Part shown: positions 25,747 to 35,108 of the stretch, in pieces
Position numbering within the stretch: the first letter of the stretch is position 1
Layout: each line of letters begins with the position of its first letter
Assembly: GCF_007595705.1 (NCBI RefSeq)
Contig: NZ_NISY01000002.1
Location: 930,001 to 994,000 of the forward strand
Length of the DNA: 64,000 nucleotides
Direction of reading: 5' to 3'
Origin: Streptomyces sp. SAJ15
GTDB taxonomy: Bacteria > Actinomycetota > Actinomycetes > Streptomycetales > Streptomycetaceae
The notes under the pieces: generated by a model
Database searches by the model: none
Seen by the model: the letters and a program-made list of their open reading frames with translations, nothing else
Told to the model about the DNA's origin: nothing
Translations under genes and position numbers: made by a program

Positions 25747-25909
25747 GCCTTGCCCTCCCCGAGGGAGTGGACGTCTGGGGGCCGGCGCGCTCCGTCCACC
25801 TGTTCTCCACCGCGGGCTCCCTGCCGCCCGCGCCAACCGCCCCCTCGACCGACCATGCCACAGCTCCCGTCGAAAGGCGCGTCGGCCGACGAAGTTGCAC
25901 AGTGAGGTC

Positions 25910-26362
25910 ATGAGTCGACTTCTCAGCGGGCTGAGCGCGGAGCACCGGGCCCGGCTCATGGAGCTCGCGCACGACGTGGCCTTCGCCTCGGGTGCCCGGA
26001 TCTTCGAGGAGGGCGGCAAGGCCGACCGCTTCTGGATCATCCGCACCGGCTCGGTCACCCTGGACATGCGGGTCCCCGGGCGGCGACCGGCCGTGATCGA
26101 GACCCTGGGGCCGGGCGAGCTGCTGGGCTGGTCCTGGCTGTTCCCGCCGGGCGGCTGGCACCTGGGCGCGGAGGCACTGAGCCCGGTGCGCGCACATGAG
26201 TTCGAATCGGAGCTCGTGCGTCAGCTCTGTCGGGACGACACCCGGCTCGGCTACGAGCTGGTGCTCGCCTGCGCCCAGGCGATGGGGCACCGACTGCAGA
26301 GCGCGCGCACCCGGCTGCTGGACCTGTACGGCCCGTACGGGACCAGCCTGCCGGGGCACTGA
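25910..26362 (+). CDS. Cyclic-nucleotide-binding (Crp-type sensor) protein without HTH
   Basis: 150 residues, ATG preceded by GAGG. It is a stand-alone cNMP beta-roll: [20 protein letters not shown], a phosphate-binding-cassette-like [17 protein letters not shown], then the C-helix ([23 protein letters not shown]). It stops where a Crp/Fnr protein would continue into the DNA-binding domain, so it cannot bind DNA in the usual way. The cassette lacks the RxSA-type cAMP contact, hence the ligand is uncertain. Divergent from phosphoketolase. Confidence 0.8.
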   Translation: MSRLLSGLSAEHRARLMELAHDVAFASGARIFEEGGKADRFWIIRTGSVTLDMRVPGRRPAVIETLGPGELLGWSWLFPPGGWHLGAEALSPVRAHEFESELVRQLCRDDTRLGYELVLACAQAMGHRLQSARTRLLDLYGPYGTSLPGH

Positions 26363-26470
26363 GCGCGAGCGCGCCGGGGCGTCCCCGGGCGTCGGATCGG
26401 CCGTCGGGCCGGGCGGTGGGTGACGGGCGTGCCGCGCGCCGGGCGGGCGCGCGACACGCCGGCGCCATGA

Positions 26471-26528
26471 CTCGGAGGCGCGGGCGCGCGGCCTCCCGGC
26501 ATCATGGCTCGGAGGCGCGGGCGCGCGG
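26471..26528. repeat. 21-bp direct repeat pair
   Basis: CTCGGAGGCGCGGGCGCGCG(G) occurs at 26471-26491 and 26508-26528, in the convergent spacer between the cNMP-binding gene and DUF6643. The 26363-26656 spacer contains no supported gene. Confidence 0.85.
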
Positions 26529-26656
26529 TGCGCCCACGCCTCCGGATGACGGCATGCCGGCCGACGGCCTCGCCCCCCGCGGGGTCGTCGGCTGAGTGGC
26601 GCGGGGGATCGCGGACCCTCCGTCAGGAACGGGTCCGGTCCCGTCGCCGGCCCGGG

Positions 26657-27172
26657 TCAGTAGCCCTGGTTCGGGTACTGCTGCTGGCGGCCGTACTGGT
26701 CCTCGTACACGGCGGGTCGCGGCGCGGCCGGGCGGGGCATCGCGGGGCGCATCGCCTCATAGCCGGTCGGTCCGCCCGGCCCGGGCAGGGCCGGACGCTG
26801 CGGCTGCGGGGCTGCCTGCTGGGCCGGGTACGGCTGCGGGCCCGGGTAGCCGCGCGGGCCGTTCGCCTGCGGCGGAATGTACGGCGCGGGCGGGTGCTGG
26901 AGTCCGCCGGGCTGCGGCTGGGCGGGGCCCTGTGCCGGGTAGCCGTGCGGCGGGGTGTGGTGCGACGGGGCGGCCGGAAGCGCGGGTAGCGCGGCCGGCA
27001 GGGCGGGCGCGGCCGAGGGGAAGTGGCCGCTGGGGTCGTACGGCGAGGGGACCCGGATGGGCGCGATCTGCGGCGTCCCCCGCTCGGCGACGAGACTGTC
27101 GTAGATGGGGGTGTCCGGGAAGGACGGCGAGGAGTAGTAGCCGCCGCCGTAGGTAGAGCGGGGGGAGGTCAT
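26657..27172 (-). CDS. DUF6643 family Pro/Gln/Tyr-rich protein
   Basis: 171 residues from ATG 27172. The conserved opening MTSPRSTYGGGYYSSPSFPD and TPIYDSLVAERGTPQIAPIR mark the Streptomyces DUF6643 family. The rest is low-complexity Pro/Ala/Gln/Tyr and probably disordered, ending DQYGRQQQYPNQGY. No signal peptide or membrane helix. Function unknown. It is divergent from the TerD-domain gene, with 236 bp between. Confidence 0.82.
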   Translation of the reverse strand: MTSPRSTYGGGYYSSPSFPDTPIYDSLVAERGTPQIAPIRVPSPYDPSGHFPSAAPALPAALPALPAAPSHHTPPHGYPAQGPAQPQPGGLQHPPAPYIPPQANGPRGYPGPQPYPAQQAAPQPQRPALPGPGGPTGYEAMRPAMPRPAAPRPAVYEDQYGRQQQYPNQGY

Positions 27173-27408
27173 AGTCCATAAGTTAAGCCCACGATGTGCT
27201 GGTTGGGGAGTCCGATAAGAGGGTTGTTTCATGGGCTTCTCGTGGTCGCGGCTCCCCAATCAGAGCGAACCTGGGAAAATCGGTCGCCGAAGGCCGTTGA
27301 GATCGTGTAAAGAGCGCGTCTTGACGGGTTACCCGCGGTTGGCTTGATGAGTCGAGAACCTCGCGAAAGCGAACGAAAGCGAAACGAAGAGAAGGGCAGG
27401 GGGAACAG

Positions 27409-28731
27409 ATGGCGATGTCCAAGGGCGCCAATGTTCAGATTCCGGTGTCGGCCGTGCGGGTCGAGCTCGGCTGGCAGACCGGAGCGGGGGTGCCGGACGT
27501 CGACACCTCGGCGCTGCTGCTGGTGTCGGGGAAGGTCCGCTCGGACGCGGACTTCATCTTCTACAACCAGCCGACGCACGACTCCGGGGCGGTCCGCCAC
27601 GAGGGCAAGCGCACGGCCGGGAGCGAGGTGACGGACTCCCTCGCCGTCGATCTCGACAGGGTGGAGCCCGCCATCGAGACCATCGTGCTCGCCGCCTCCG
27701 CCGACGGCGGCCGCTTCGGACAGGTCCCCGGGCTGCGCATCCGGGTGCTGGACGCGGCCGGCGGCGCGGAGCTGGCGCGCTTCGACAGCACGGACGCCAC
27801 GGTCGAGACCGCCTTCGTCCTCGGCGAGCTCTACCGCAGGCAGGGAGCGTGGAAGTTCCGCGCCGTCGGCCAGGGCTACGACAGCGGACTGTCCGGCCTC
27901 GCCACGGACTTCGGCATCACCGTCGACGACCCGGAGGCCGAGCCCTCCCCGGCCTCCGTCCCGGCCCCGGTCCCGCCGGTCGCGCCGCCGCCCCCGGCCG
28001 CCGCGCCGCCGGTCGCGCCGCCCCCGCCGGCCGGGGCGTCCGTGCCGCTGCCGCCCCCGCCGGCCGCCGCCCCGGCCACCTCGGGCGCGCCGGTGCGGCT
28101 CACCAAGGTCACCCTGACGAAGGAGGCGCCCACCGTCTCGCTCACCAAGCAGGGCGGTACCGCCGGCGTCCTGCGGGTCAACCTCAACTGGGAGGTGCGC
28201 AAGCAGTTCAAGGGCTGGCAGCAGAAGCTCGGCAAGGTCATGGCCCTCCACGGCGACCTGGACCTCGACCTCGGCGCACTCTTCGAACTGGCCGACGGCA
28301 GCAAGGGCGTCGTGCAGGCGCTGGGCAACTCCTTCGGTTCGCTGCACCAGCCGCCCTTCATCCACCTCGACGCCGACGACCGGACCGGCGCCCGCGCCTC
28401 CGGCGAGAACCTCACCGTCAACCTGGACTTCAAGGACGCCTTCCGCCGCATCCTGGTCTTCGTCTCGGTCTACGAGGGCGCGCGCAGCTTCGCCAACCTC
28501 AGCGCCACCGTCACCCTCACGCCGCAGCACGGCGCGCCCATCGAGTTCTCGCTCGACGAGTGCACCGTGCCCTCGCCGGTCTGCGCGCTGGCCCTCATCA
28601 CCAACGACGGCGGTGACCTGGTCGTCCAGCGCGAGGCCCGCTACCTGGTCCCCGACCGCGGCGTCAGCCCGCAGCGGACCCTGGACCACGCCTACGGCTG
28701 GGGGATGAACTGGACCCCGGGCCGCAAGTGA
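27409..28731 (+). CDS. TerD-family protein with two Ter domains
   Basis: 440 residues. An N-terminal TerD-like domain (about 1-180: [68 protein letters not shown]) is joined by a Pro/Ala linker (about 182-228) to a TerA-like second domain (about 235-440: [22 protein letters not shown]). TerD domains bind calcium and occur in tellurite- and stress-response loci. The usual terBCDE partners are not here, so this is an isolated copy. TTGACG at 27321 could be a -35, but the -10 is unclear. Confidence 0.88.
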   Translation: MAMSKGANVQIPVSAVRVELGWQTGAGVPDVDTSALLLVSGKVRSDADFIFYNQPTHDSGAVRHEGKRTAGSEVTDSLAVDLDRVEPAIETIVLAASADGGRFGQVPGLRIRVLDAAGGAELARFDSTDATVETAFVLGELYRRQGAWKFRAVGQGYDSGLSGLATDFGITVDDPEAEPSPASVPAPVPPVAPPPPAAAPPVAPPPPAGASVPLPPPPAAAPATSGAPVRLTKVTLTKEAPTVSLTKQGGTAGVLRVNLNWEVRKQFKGWQQKLGKVMALHGDLDLDLGALFELADGSKGVVQALGNSFGSLHQPPFIHLDADDRTGARASGENLTVNLDFKDAFRRILVFVSVYEGARSFANLSATVTLTPQHGAPIEFSLDECTVPSPVCALALITNDGGDLVVQREARYLVPDRGVSPQRTLDHAYGWGMNWTPGRK

Positions 28732-28795
28732 CGGCGAACGCCTACCGGGCGCTCATGTCTTCCCGGGCGGTCATGTCTTCGGCATGACGGGCGGG

Positions 28796-30067
28796 CTACG
28801 GCGCGGCCTCGGGACGGGGATACGTACGCCCCTTCCAGGCCGCGCCGCGCCCCCGGTAGTGCTGGACCGCCGAGTCGACGGTCATCAGCAGGTACAGGGC
28901 GGCGGACAACGGCAGCAGCGGCGCCAGCCACAGCGTCTGCCGGTAGTAGCGCAGCATCGGCACATAGGTGCCCGCCATCACCGCCCACGCGACTACCCCG
29001 GGCAGCAGCGGCCCCCCGCCGCCCGTCAGCAGACCCGCGCAGGCCGCCACCGGAGGCGCCAGGTAGACCACCGCCAGTCCCGCCACCGTCGCGACCAGCA
29101 GGAGCGGGTTGTGCCGCAGTTGGGCGTACGCGCTGCGCGAGACCATCCGCCACAGCGGGCGCAGCCCCGGATACGGCCGCACGCTGTCCACTCGCTCGGC
29201 CAAGCCCAACCAGACGCGGCCGCCGCCGCTCTTCACCGCCCGCGCGAGGGCGACGTCGTCGATGACCGCCTGCCGGATCGCCCCGGGGATCCCGGCCCGC
29301 TCGGCGGCGGCCCGGCTCAGCAGCACGCAGCCGCCGGCCGCGGCGGCCGTGCGTCGATCGGTCCGGCCGATCCAGCGGAAGGGGTAGAGCTGGGCGAAGA
29401 AGTAGACGAACGCCGGGACGATCAGCCGCTCCCAGCCGGTCGCCACCCGCAGCCGCGCCATCTGCGAGACCAGGTCCAGGCCGTTGCTCCGCGCGGCCCG
29501 CACCAGCTCCCGCAGACTGTCCGGCTCATGGGCGATGTCCGCGTCGGTCAGCAGCAGGTACTCGGCGTCGGTGCGCGCGCGGGCCAGCGCCATGCCGTGC
29601 CGCACCGCCCACAGCTTGCCGGTCCAGCCGGGCGCCGGCTCGCCGGGAGAGGACACCGTCAGCGGCAGCCCGTGGCTCTCCGCCGCGGCCAGCGCGCGGG
29701 CCAGCTCGCCGGTGCCGTCGGTGCTCCCGTCGTCGACGAGGAAGACCTCCGCGCGCCCCGGGTAGTCCTGCGCGAGCACCGACGGCAGGCTGCTCGGCAG
29801 CACCTCCGCCTCGTCCCGGGCCGGGATCACCACGGCGACCGAGGGCCAGGGCGGCTCCGCGGACCCCTCCGGCCCGCCCTCGGGCGCACCCCGGGCGGCC
29901 TCGCCGGGGTCCTCCGGGGCCCTCCCGCCCCCCGCGCCGCCCAGGCCGTCTCCCAGCCCTCCGGGGGCCGGCAGTCGCAGATCCGTGCGCCAGAAGAACC
30001 CCTGCCCCAGCAGCAGCCACGCCCAGGCGCCTGACGACGCCCAGGCGATCCACATCAGCGCGCTCAT
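28796..30067 (-). CDS. HpnB-like family 2 glycosyltransferase, membrane-bound
   Basis: 423 residues from ATG 30067. An N-terminal helix is followed by a Gly/Ala/Glu-rich linker (about 35-80), then a GT-A domain: VAVVIPARDEAEVLP, VDDGSTDGTGELA, WTGKLWAVRHG, LLLTDADIAHEPD (DxD), AAAGGCVLLSR, VIDDVALA. Several helices close the protein (about 320-400). The order of motifs matches the hopanoid-associated glycosyltransferase HpnB. No squalene or hopene genes are within the window, so the acceptor is open. Confidence 0.85.
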   Translation of the reverse strand: MSALMWIAWASSGAWAWLLLGQGFFWRTDLRLPAPGGLGDGLGGAGGGRAPEDPGEAARGAPEGGPEGSAEPPWPSVAVVIPARDEAEVLPSSLPSVLAQDYPGRAEVFLVDDGSTDGTGELARALAAAESHGLPLTVSSPGEPAPGWTGKLWAVRHGMALARARTDAEYLLLTDADIAHEPDSLRELVRAARSNGLDLVSQMARLRVATGWERLIVPAFVYFFAQLYPFRWIGRTDRRTAAAAGGCVLLSRAAAERAGIPGAIRQAVIDDVALARAVKSGGGRVWLGLAERVDSVRPYPGLRPLWRMVSRSAYAQLRHNPLLLVATVAGLAVVYLAPPVAACAGLLTGGGGPLLPGVVAWAVMAGTYVPMLRYYRQTLWLAPLLPLSAALYLLMTVDSAVQHYRGRGAAWKGRTYPRPEAAP

Positions 30068-30228
30068 CCGCCGCAGTCTGCCCGACCGACGGGTCCGCCG
30101 CCCCGAGGCGCGCACAGACGATCGACTAAAGTGTCCCGGTGTCGCTTTCGCGCCGTATCCGGCGCCCGGGGGGCGGCGGACGGGCCACAACGGAGTGGCG
30201 AGGATCGACAGAGCGAGGCGAGAACCTG

Positions 30229-31023
30229 GTGAAGATCGCGCTTATGGACTCCGGAATCGGTCTGCTCCCGGCGGCGGTCGCCGTGCACCGACTGCGGCCC
30301 GACGCCGATCTGGTCCTCTCCTCCGACCCGGAGAGCATGCCCTGGGGTCCCCGGACCACCGAGGACCTCACCGCCCGCGCCGTGGCCTGCGCCCGCGCGG
30401 CCGCCGCGCACCGGCCGGACGCGCTGATCGTCGCCTGCAACACCGCCTCCGTGCACGCCCTGGCCACCATCCGGGCCGAGCTGGAGCCCGCGCTGCCGGT
30501 GATCGGCACCGTGCCGGCGATCAAGCCCGCGGCGGCGGGCGGCGGCCCGGTCGCCATCTGGGCCACACCCGCCACCACCGGCAGCCCCTACCAGCGCGCC
30601 CTGATCCGCGACTTCGCCGACGGCGTCCAGGTCACCGAGGTGGCCTGCCCCGGGCTCGCCGACGCGGTCCAGCACGCCGACGCGGCGGCGATCGACGCCG
30701 CGGTGGCCGACGCGGCCGCCCGCACGCCCCGCGACGTCCGGGCCGTGGTCCTGGGCTGCACCCACTACGAACTGGTCGCCGAGCGCATCCGCGCGGCCGT
30801 CCAGCCGGCCGGCGCGCCGCCGATCGTGCTGCACGGCTCCGCCGGCGCCGTCGCCGCCCAGGCGCTGCGCCGCATCGGCGCCACCCCGGCCCCGGCCGGC
30901 ACCGTGGCCCCCTCCGGCACCCTGACCGTGCTCCTCGCCGGCCGCGAGTCCGCCCTGCCGGCGGAGGCCCTGGACTACGCCGAAGGCGGCCTGCTGGCAC
31001 CGGCGGGCGTCGCGGGGCGCTAG
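30229..31023 (+). CDS. Aspartate/glutamate racemase-superfamily protein (MurI-like)
   Basis: 264 residues, GTG start. DSGIG at 7-11 is the MurI-type catalytic Asp/Ser region, ACNTAS carries the first catalytic Cys and GCTHYE the second. Both cysteines are present, so a cofactor-independent racemase is feasible. Differences from housekeeping MurI (SSDPESMPWGPRTTEDL in place of YGDT.RxPYG) suggest a paralogue with another substrate. It stands alone downstream of, and divergent from, the glycosyltransferase. Confidence 0.8.
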   Translation: MKIALMDSGIGLLPAAVAVHRLRPDADLVLSSDPESMPWGPRTTEDLTARAVACARAAAAHRPDALIVACNTASVHALATIRAELEPALPVIGTVPAIKPAAAGGGPVAIWATPATTGSPYQRALIRDFADGVQVTEVACPGLADAVQHADAAAIDAAVADAAARTPRDVRAVVLGCTHYELVAERIRAAVQPAGAPPIVLHGSAGAVAAQALRRIGATPAPAGTVAPSGTLTVLLAGRESALPAEALDYAEGGLLAPAGVAGR

Positions 31024-31103
31024 GCGCGGGCCGCTCGGCGGCCCTCGGCGCGGACCGGCCGCGCGCTCGGCGTCGGCGTCGTACGGCGACACGGGGGATT
31101 CCC

Positions 31104-31170
31104 GTTCGGCGGAACCCCCCGTTCGGCGGAACCCCCCGTTCGGTGGAAACCCCGCCTTCGGTGGAACGCG
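31104..31170. repeat. 17-bp tandem repeat, about 3.5 copies
   Basis: GTTCGGCGGAACCCCCC at 31104-31120 and 31121-31137, then two decaying copies. It lies in the 479-bp noncoding spacer 31024-31502 between the racemase and the PH-domain gene. Confidence 0.88.
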
Positions 31171-31266
31171 CCCGCGGCGCCGTGTTGCCCGCCCCCGCCG
31201 CGGGCGCGCGGGCTCCGGGAGCGTGGCGCGCGGGACCGCGGGCCTCCGCGCGCGGCGCACGGTTCC

Positions 31267-31359
31267 GTACGGCCGCCGGCGCGGACCGCGCGGGTCCGTA
31301 CGGCTGCCCGCGTGGACCGCACGAGTCTGTACGGTGCCGGCCCGGCCCGGTCCGCGCGG
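31267..31359. repeat. 31-bp imperfect tandem repeat, 3 copies
   Basis: Copies start at 31267, 31298 and 31329, each opening GTACGG and containing GGACCGC-like cores. No supported gene occurs in this spacer (31024-31502); apparent long frames are products of the repeats. Confidence 0.8.
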
Positions 31360-31502
31360 GCACGCGGCCGGGAGGCCCCACTCGCGGGTCGGGAGCCCTC
31401 CGCGCGGGGCCCTCCGCGCGCGTCGGAGAGCTACTCACGGGTTGGTCGTACGGACGGCCCGCGCTCGCTGCCCGCGAGGCGGAACGTGAGTAGGCTGCCA
31501 CC

Positions 31503-32063
31503 ATGAGGGACCTTCCCACGGACCCCATGCCGAACTCCCAAGAGCGACCGCCCGAGGTATGGACCGGCCGCGCGACCAACCGCGGTCAGTGGCTGCTGGC
31601 CCTCCTGGGCGCCGGCTGCATGGCCCTCGGCGTCGAGCTGGCGGTGGACTCCGCGTGGACCTCCGGTCTGGCCCCGCTGCTCATGTCCGTCATCGGCTGT
31701 GTGGCGGCGGGACTGCTCGTGCTGTTCGGCACGCTGGCCTTCGTCCAGGTGGCGGTGCGCGTCGACAAGGACTGCCTGGAGGTGCGCTGCGGCCACATCG
31801 GCGTGCCGCGCCGCCGCATCCTCCTCCAGGACGTCGTCGGCGCCGAGTTCGTCCCATGGGTCACCCCACGACAGTGGGGCGGCTGGGGCTACCGCTGGCG
31901 CCCCGAGAGGGGTACCGCGGTGATCGTACGGCGCGGTGAGGGGATCGCCCTGCACCTCTCCGACGGCCGGGTCTTCACCGTCACCGTGGACGATGCCGAA
32001 GCCGCGGTCCGGGTCGTCCGCGATCACCTGCGACTGCGGGCCCGCCCGACGTCACAGGCTTAG
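31503..32063 (+). CDS. Membrane-anchored PH-like-domain protein
   Basis: 186 residues. Two membrane helices (about 29-50 and 58-82: LLALLGAGCMALGVELAV, LLMSVIGCVAAGLLVLFGTLAF) are followed by a bacterial PH-like beta domain: VRVDKDCLEVRCGHIGVPRRRI, VVGAEFVPWVTPRQWGGWGYRW, GTAVIVRRGEGIALHLSDGRVFTVTVDD. The order resembles YdbS/bPH2-type proteins widespread in actinobacteria. Function unknown; possibly lipid or protein docking at the membrane. Confidence 0.8.
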   Translation: MRDLPTDPMPNSQERPPEVWTGRATNRGQWLLALLGAGCMALGVELAVDSAWTSGLAPLLMSVIGCVAAGLLVLFGTLAFVQVAVRVDKDCLEVRCGHIGVPRRRILLQDVVGAEFVPWVTPRQWGGWGYRWRPERGTAVIVRRGEGIALHLSDGRVFTVTVDDAEAAVRVVRDHLRLRARPTSQA

Positions 32064-32463
32064 CGGTCGCCCTCCCGCCCCCGCGGGCTGTCGAGGGCGT
32101 GTCAAGGGCGGCGATCGCACGCCCGTCCCGCGCGGGCAGGGGCATGGGAGCAAGAGCGCGCCGAGGGCTGTCGGAGGTGGGCCCCCAGGGCGGTCGCCGG
32201 TGCGTCGCCCATCGGGGCGGGGCGCCACCGGGTCGCCCGGAGTCGCCTGGGGGTGCCGCGGGCGTCGGCGTCCCGCGCGGGTGGGGTACGGGGTGGTGCC
32301 TCTCGGGTGCCGGCCCGTGTGGGGCTCGGCTCCCGGGGCGGCCTGCGGCCCGACCTCAGGGCGCCCGGCCCGGTCTCCGCGGCCGTGTCCGCGCCAGCGG
32401 TCACGCCCACGGCCGGGCTCGGTCGCATCGGGGCTGGTTCGAGTGCGGCCGGGTGCGGCCGGA
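32064..32463. other. Intergenic, no gene seen (400 bp)
   Basis: Convergent spacer between the PH-domain gene and the O-antigen-ligase-like gene. It is very GC-rich with short CGGGTGCGGCC-type echoes near its right end. No open frame shows a family, a ribosome-binding site or Streptomyces-like codon use. Confidence 0.4.
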
Positions 32464-33474
32464 TCAGCCGGACTCGATCGGGGCGCCGGGGCGGCGGGCG
32501 GTGGCCAGGCCGGCCAGCAGGCCGGCGCCGGCGGTGATCTGAGGGGAGCTCAGCGCGTTGCCGACGGCGGCCTGGACGGCGAGCCCGGTGAGGGCGGCCG
32601 CGGCGGTCAGCGCGACCGCCGTGGCGCGGGGCGAGCGCCACAGCGCGTACAGCGTCCAGCCGAAGGCCGCGGCCAGCAGGGCCACCCCCGGCAGCCCCTG
32701 TTCGGCGGCCTGCTGCATGGGGGCGGAGTACGGCGTGCCGTGGGGCTCGGCCGACTGCCGGGAGGCCGGGCTGACCTCACCGAACAGGTCGGGGCCCGCC
32801 CCGCGCAGCGGATGTTCCGCGGTGATCGTGGCGGCGTCGTGCCACAGGCGCACCCGATGCTCGGTGAGCTGTCCCTCCAGGGAGGTGGCGAGCCCGCGCG
32901 GCAGGGCGTTCGCGGCCACCGCCCAGGTGGAGCCGACCGCCAGCGCCGCCACCAGCGCCAGCCCGGCGAGCGCCGGCAGCCGGTGCCGTACCCGCCCCGC
33001 GGCCAGGGAACACAGCAGCACCCCGCACGCCGCGACGAAGCCGGCCGCGCAGCCGGCGGTGAGGGCCAGCGCCGCCAGGGCACCGGCCAACAGCCACAGC
33101 GCCCGGCGCGGCGGCCCCGGGCCGGCGGCCCACGCGGCGCAGCACGCGGCGCCGGTGGCCAGCGTCAGCCGCGCGGCGTCCACCGTGACGCCGCCGGTGG
33201 ACGCGGCCTGCTCGGGGGCGACGGTGAGCGCGGCCCCGGCCAGCGCGCCGGCCGTCGCGGCGGCGACCGGCAGCAGCGAGCCCGCGATCCGGCCGCAGGC
33301 GTACCCGGCGGTCACCGCGAGAAGCGCGAGCAGGGTCCCTTCGGGGCGCGCCGCGCGCCCGGCCGCGCTGACCAGCGCCCAGACGGCGCAGCAGCTCAGA
33401 AGGGCGGCGCCCGCGACATCGGGCGCCGCCCCGCGCTCCGAAGCGCCATGTCGTATCGCCGTCGGCGTCGCCAT
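32464..33474 (-). CDS. O-antigen ligase-like polytopic membrane protein
   Basis: 336 residues from ATG 33474 with about nine hydrophobic segments. Between helices the segment RLWHDAATITAEHPLRGAGPDLFG is the signature loop of the Wzy/WaaL O-antigen ligase superfamily, with W-x-x-A and P-x-x-G-x-G. Members transfer or polymerise glycans on lipid carriers; some Gram-positive ones act on teichoic or lipoglycan polymers. It is shorter than typical (400+), with fewer N-terminal helices. No glycan cluster surrounds it. Confidence 0.72.
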   Translation of the reverse strand: MATPTAIRHGASERGAAPDVAGAALLSCCAVWALVSAAGRAARPEGTLLALLAVTAGYACGRIAGSLLPVAAATAGALAGAALTVAPEQAASTGGVTVDAARLTLATGAACCAAWAAGPGPPRRALWLLAGALAALALTAGCAAGFVAACGVLLCSLAAGRVRHRLPALAGLALVAALAVGSTWAVAANALPRGLATSLEGQLTEHRVRLWHDAATITAEHPLRGAGPDLFGEVSPASRQSAEPHGTPYSAPMQQAAEQGLPGVALLAAAFGWTLYALWRSPRATAVALTAAAALTGLAVQAAVGNALSSPQITAGAGLLAGLATARRPGAPIESG

Positions 33475-33778
33475 CCCGTCGACCCCCCGAGCGCTGACGG
33501 GCGCCGCGCCACGGTGCGGCACGGCCGGCCCCGGGCGCGGGCAAGGACTGACACCGTAGCGGGTGGGGGTGCGCCGTGGGAGGACCCATGCAGAAACGTT
33601 GGGGCGAATATGTGTACGAAGAGGTTCCGCCTCCGGATCGCGCTCGGCGACGGCCCTGAGCAGCCGTGGGCGTGGTGTGCGCCCGTCCGCGTGCGGGGGC
33701 GCACGCCGGGTGGCAAGGGGCCGCGGACGACCGGCACATGGTCCGGGCGGGGGCCGCGCGGCCGATACCCTCGGGCGC
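33475..33778. other. Divergent intergenic region (304 bp)
   Basis: It lies between the ligase-like gene and the Nudix gene. A 23-codon frame at 33588-33659 follows GGGAGGA, but its spacing and codon use argue against translation. No promoter hexamers are convincing. Confidence 0.35.
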
Positions 33779-34258
33779 ATGCCCACACCCGACTTCATCC
33801 GTGAACTCCGCACCTCCCTGGGGAACGCCCTGCTGCCGCTGCCCGGAGTGAGCGCGATCGTCCTGGACGACGAGGGGCGGGTGCTGCTCGGCCGCCGGTC
33901 CGACAACGGGCGCTGGTCGATCATCGGCGGCATCCCGGAGCCGGGCGAGCAGCCCGCCACGGCGGTGGTGCGGGAGGTGTACGAGGAGACCGCGGTGCGC
34001 TGCGTGCCGGAGCGGATCGTCCTTGTCGAGACCCTGGAGCCGGTCGTCTACCCCAACGGCGACGTCTGCCAGTTCATGGACGTCTGCTTCCGCTGCCGCG
34101 CGGTCGGCGGGGAGGCGCGGGTCAACGACGACGAGTCCCTGGAGGTCGGCTGGTTCGCCGTCGACGAGCTGCCCGAGATGGAGGAGTTCGCCGTCACCCG
34201 CATCAAGCAGGCGGCGTACGACGGACCCACGTGGTTCGAACCCGCCGAACGCCGGTGA
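33779..34258 (+). CDS. Nudix hydrolase
   Basis: 159 residues. The Nudix box is complete: GGIPEPGEQPATAVVREVYE then ET (GX5EX7REUXEEXGU pattern, about residues 50-72). The N-terminus (PDFIRELRTSLGNALLPLPGVSAIV) and the QFMDVCFRCRAVGGEARVNDDESLEVGWF segment match ADP-ribose/nucleotide-sugar-type Nudix proteins common in Streptomyces. It should hydrolyse a nucleoside diphosphate linked to another group, using Mg2+; the substrate is unknown. 55 bp upstream of the dehydrogenase gene on the same strand. Confidence 0.9.
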   Translation: MPTPDFIRELRTSLGNALLPLPGVSAIVLDDEGRVLLGRRSDNGRWSIIGGIPEPGEQPATAVVREVYEETAVRCVPERIVLVETLEPVVYPNGDVCQFMDVCFRCRAVGGEARVNDDESLEVGWFAVDELPEMEEFAVTRIKQAAYDGPTWFEPAERR

Positions 34259-34313
34259 AGGGTGGTGCGGGGACACATCGTTCGCGGCCGCGGCGGCGTC
34301 TAGCCTGCCCGCT

Positions 34314-35108
34314 ATGAGCGTGTCCACCACATCAGGCACCGTCGACCTTCGTGGTCGCACCGCACTCGTCACCGGCGCCGCGGGCGGTATCGGGCAGGCG
34401 TGCGCGCTGCGGCTCGCCGCCTCCGGTGCCACGGTCCGCGCGGCCGACCGGGACGCCGACGGCCTGGCCCGCCTCGCGGCGCGCGCCGCGGGCACCCCCG
34501 GCCTGTCGGGCCGCGTCGAGTCGTGCCCGCTGGATCTCACCGACCTCGACGCCGCCGAGGCGGCGGCCCACGGCGCCGACATCCTCGTCAACAACGCGGG
34601 CCTCCAACTGGTCCGCCCGATCGAGGAGTTCCCGCCCGAGACCTTCTCGACCGTGCTGACGGTCATGCTGGAGGCGCCCTTCCGGCTGATCCGGGGCGCA
34701 CTGCCGCACATGTACGGCCAGGGGTGGGGGCGCATCGTCAACGTCTCCTCCGTGCACGGGCTGCGCGCCTCGGCCTACAAGTCCGCGTACGTGGCCGCCA
34801 AACACGGACTGGAGGGCCTCTCCAAGGTCGCCGCCCTGGAGGGGGCCGCGCGGGGCGTCACCTCCAACTGCGTCAGCCCCGGCTACGTGCGCACGCCCCT
34901 GGTCGAGCGGCAGATCGCCGACCAGGCCGCCGCCCACGGCATACCCGCCGAACGCGTCGTCAGCGACCTGCTGTTGGCCGACACGGCCCTCAAGCGGCTC
35001 GTCGAGCCGGAGGAGGTCGCCGAGGCGGTCGCCTACCTCTGCGGACCCCACACCTCGTTCGTCACCGGCACCACCCTCACCATGGACGGCGGATGGACGG
35101 CCCACTGA
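34314..35108 (+). CDS. 3-Hydroxybutyrate dehydrogenase (short-chain dehydrogenase)
   Basis: 264 residues. The SDR Rossmann motif TGAAGGIG lies at 20-27, NNAG at 93-96, and the catalytic Ser145/146, Tyr159 and Lys163 in SSVHG...YVAAK are intact. The segment VRTPLVERQIADQAAAHGI, and LLLADTALKRLVEPEEVA, is the family-typical substrate-loop pattern of D-3-hydroxybutyrate dehydrogenases (NAD+-dependent, giving acetoacetate). Its stop overlaps the start of the PucR-type regulator by 16 bp, and an MHS transporter converges on that regulator, together suggesting a hydroxybutyrate-use module. Confidence 0.85.
   Translation: MSVSTTSGTVDLRGRTALVTGAAGGIGQACALRLAASGATVRAADRDADGLARLAARAAGTPGLSGRVESCPLDLTDLDAAEAAAHGADILVNNAGLQLVRPIEEFPPETFSTVLTVMLEAPFRLIRGALPHMYGQGWGRIVNVSSVHGLRASAYKSAYVAAKHGLEGLSKVAALEGAARGVTSNCVSPGYVRTPLVERQIADQAAAHGIPAERVVSDLLLADTALKRLVEPEEVAEAVAYLCGPHTSFVTGTTLTMDGGWTAH

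Noticed and set aside
31024..31502. Long frames in the racemase/PH-gene spacer
   Set aside because: Repeat-derived Arg/Ala-rich translations on both strands; no ribosome-binding site or family.
33588..33659. 23-codon ORF MQKRWGEYVYEE... after GGGAGGA
   Set aside because: The spacing to the start is too short (4 nt), GC at third positions is low for this genome, and no neighbour suggests a peptide precursor.
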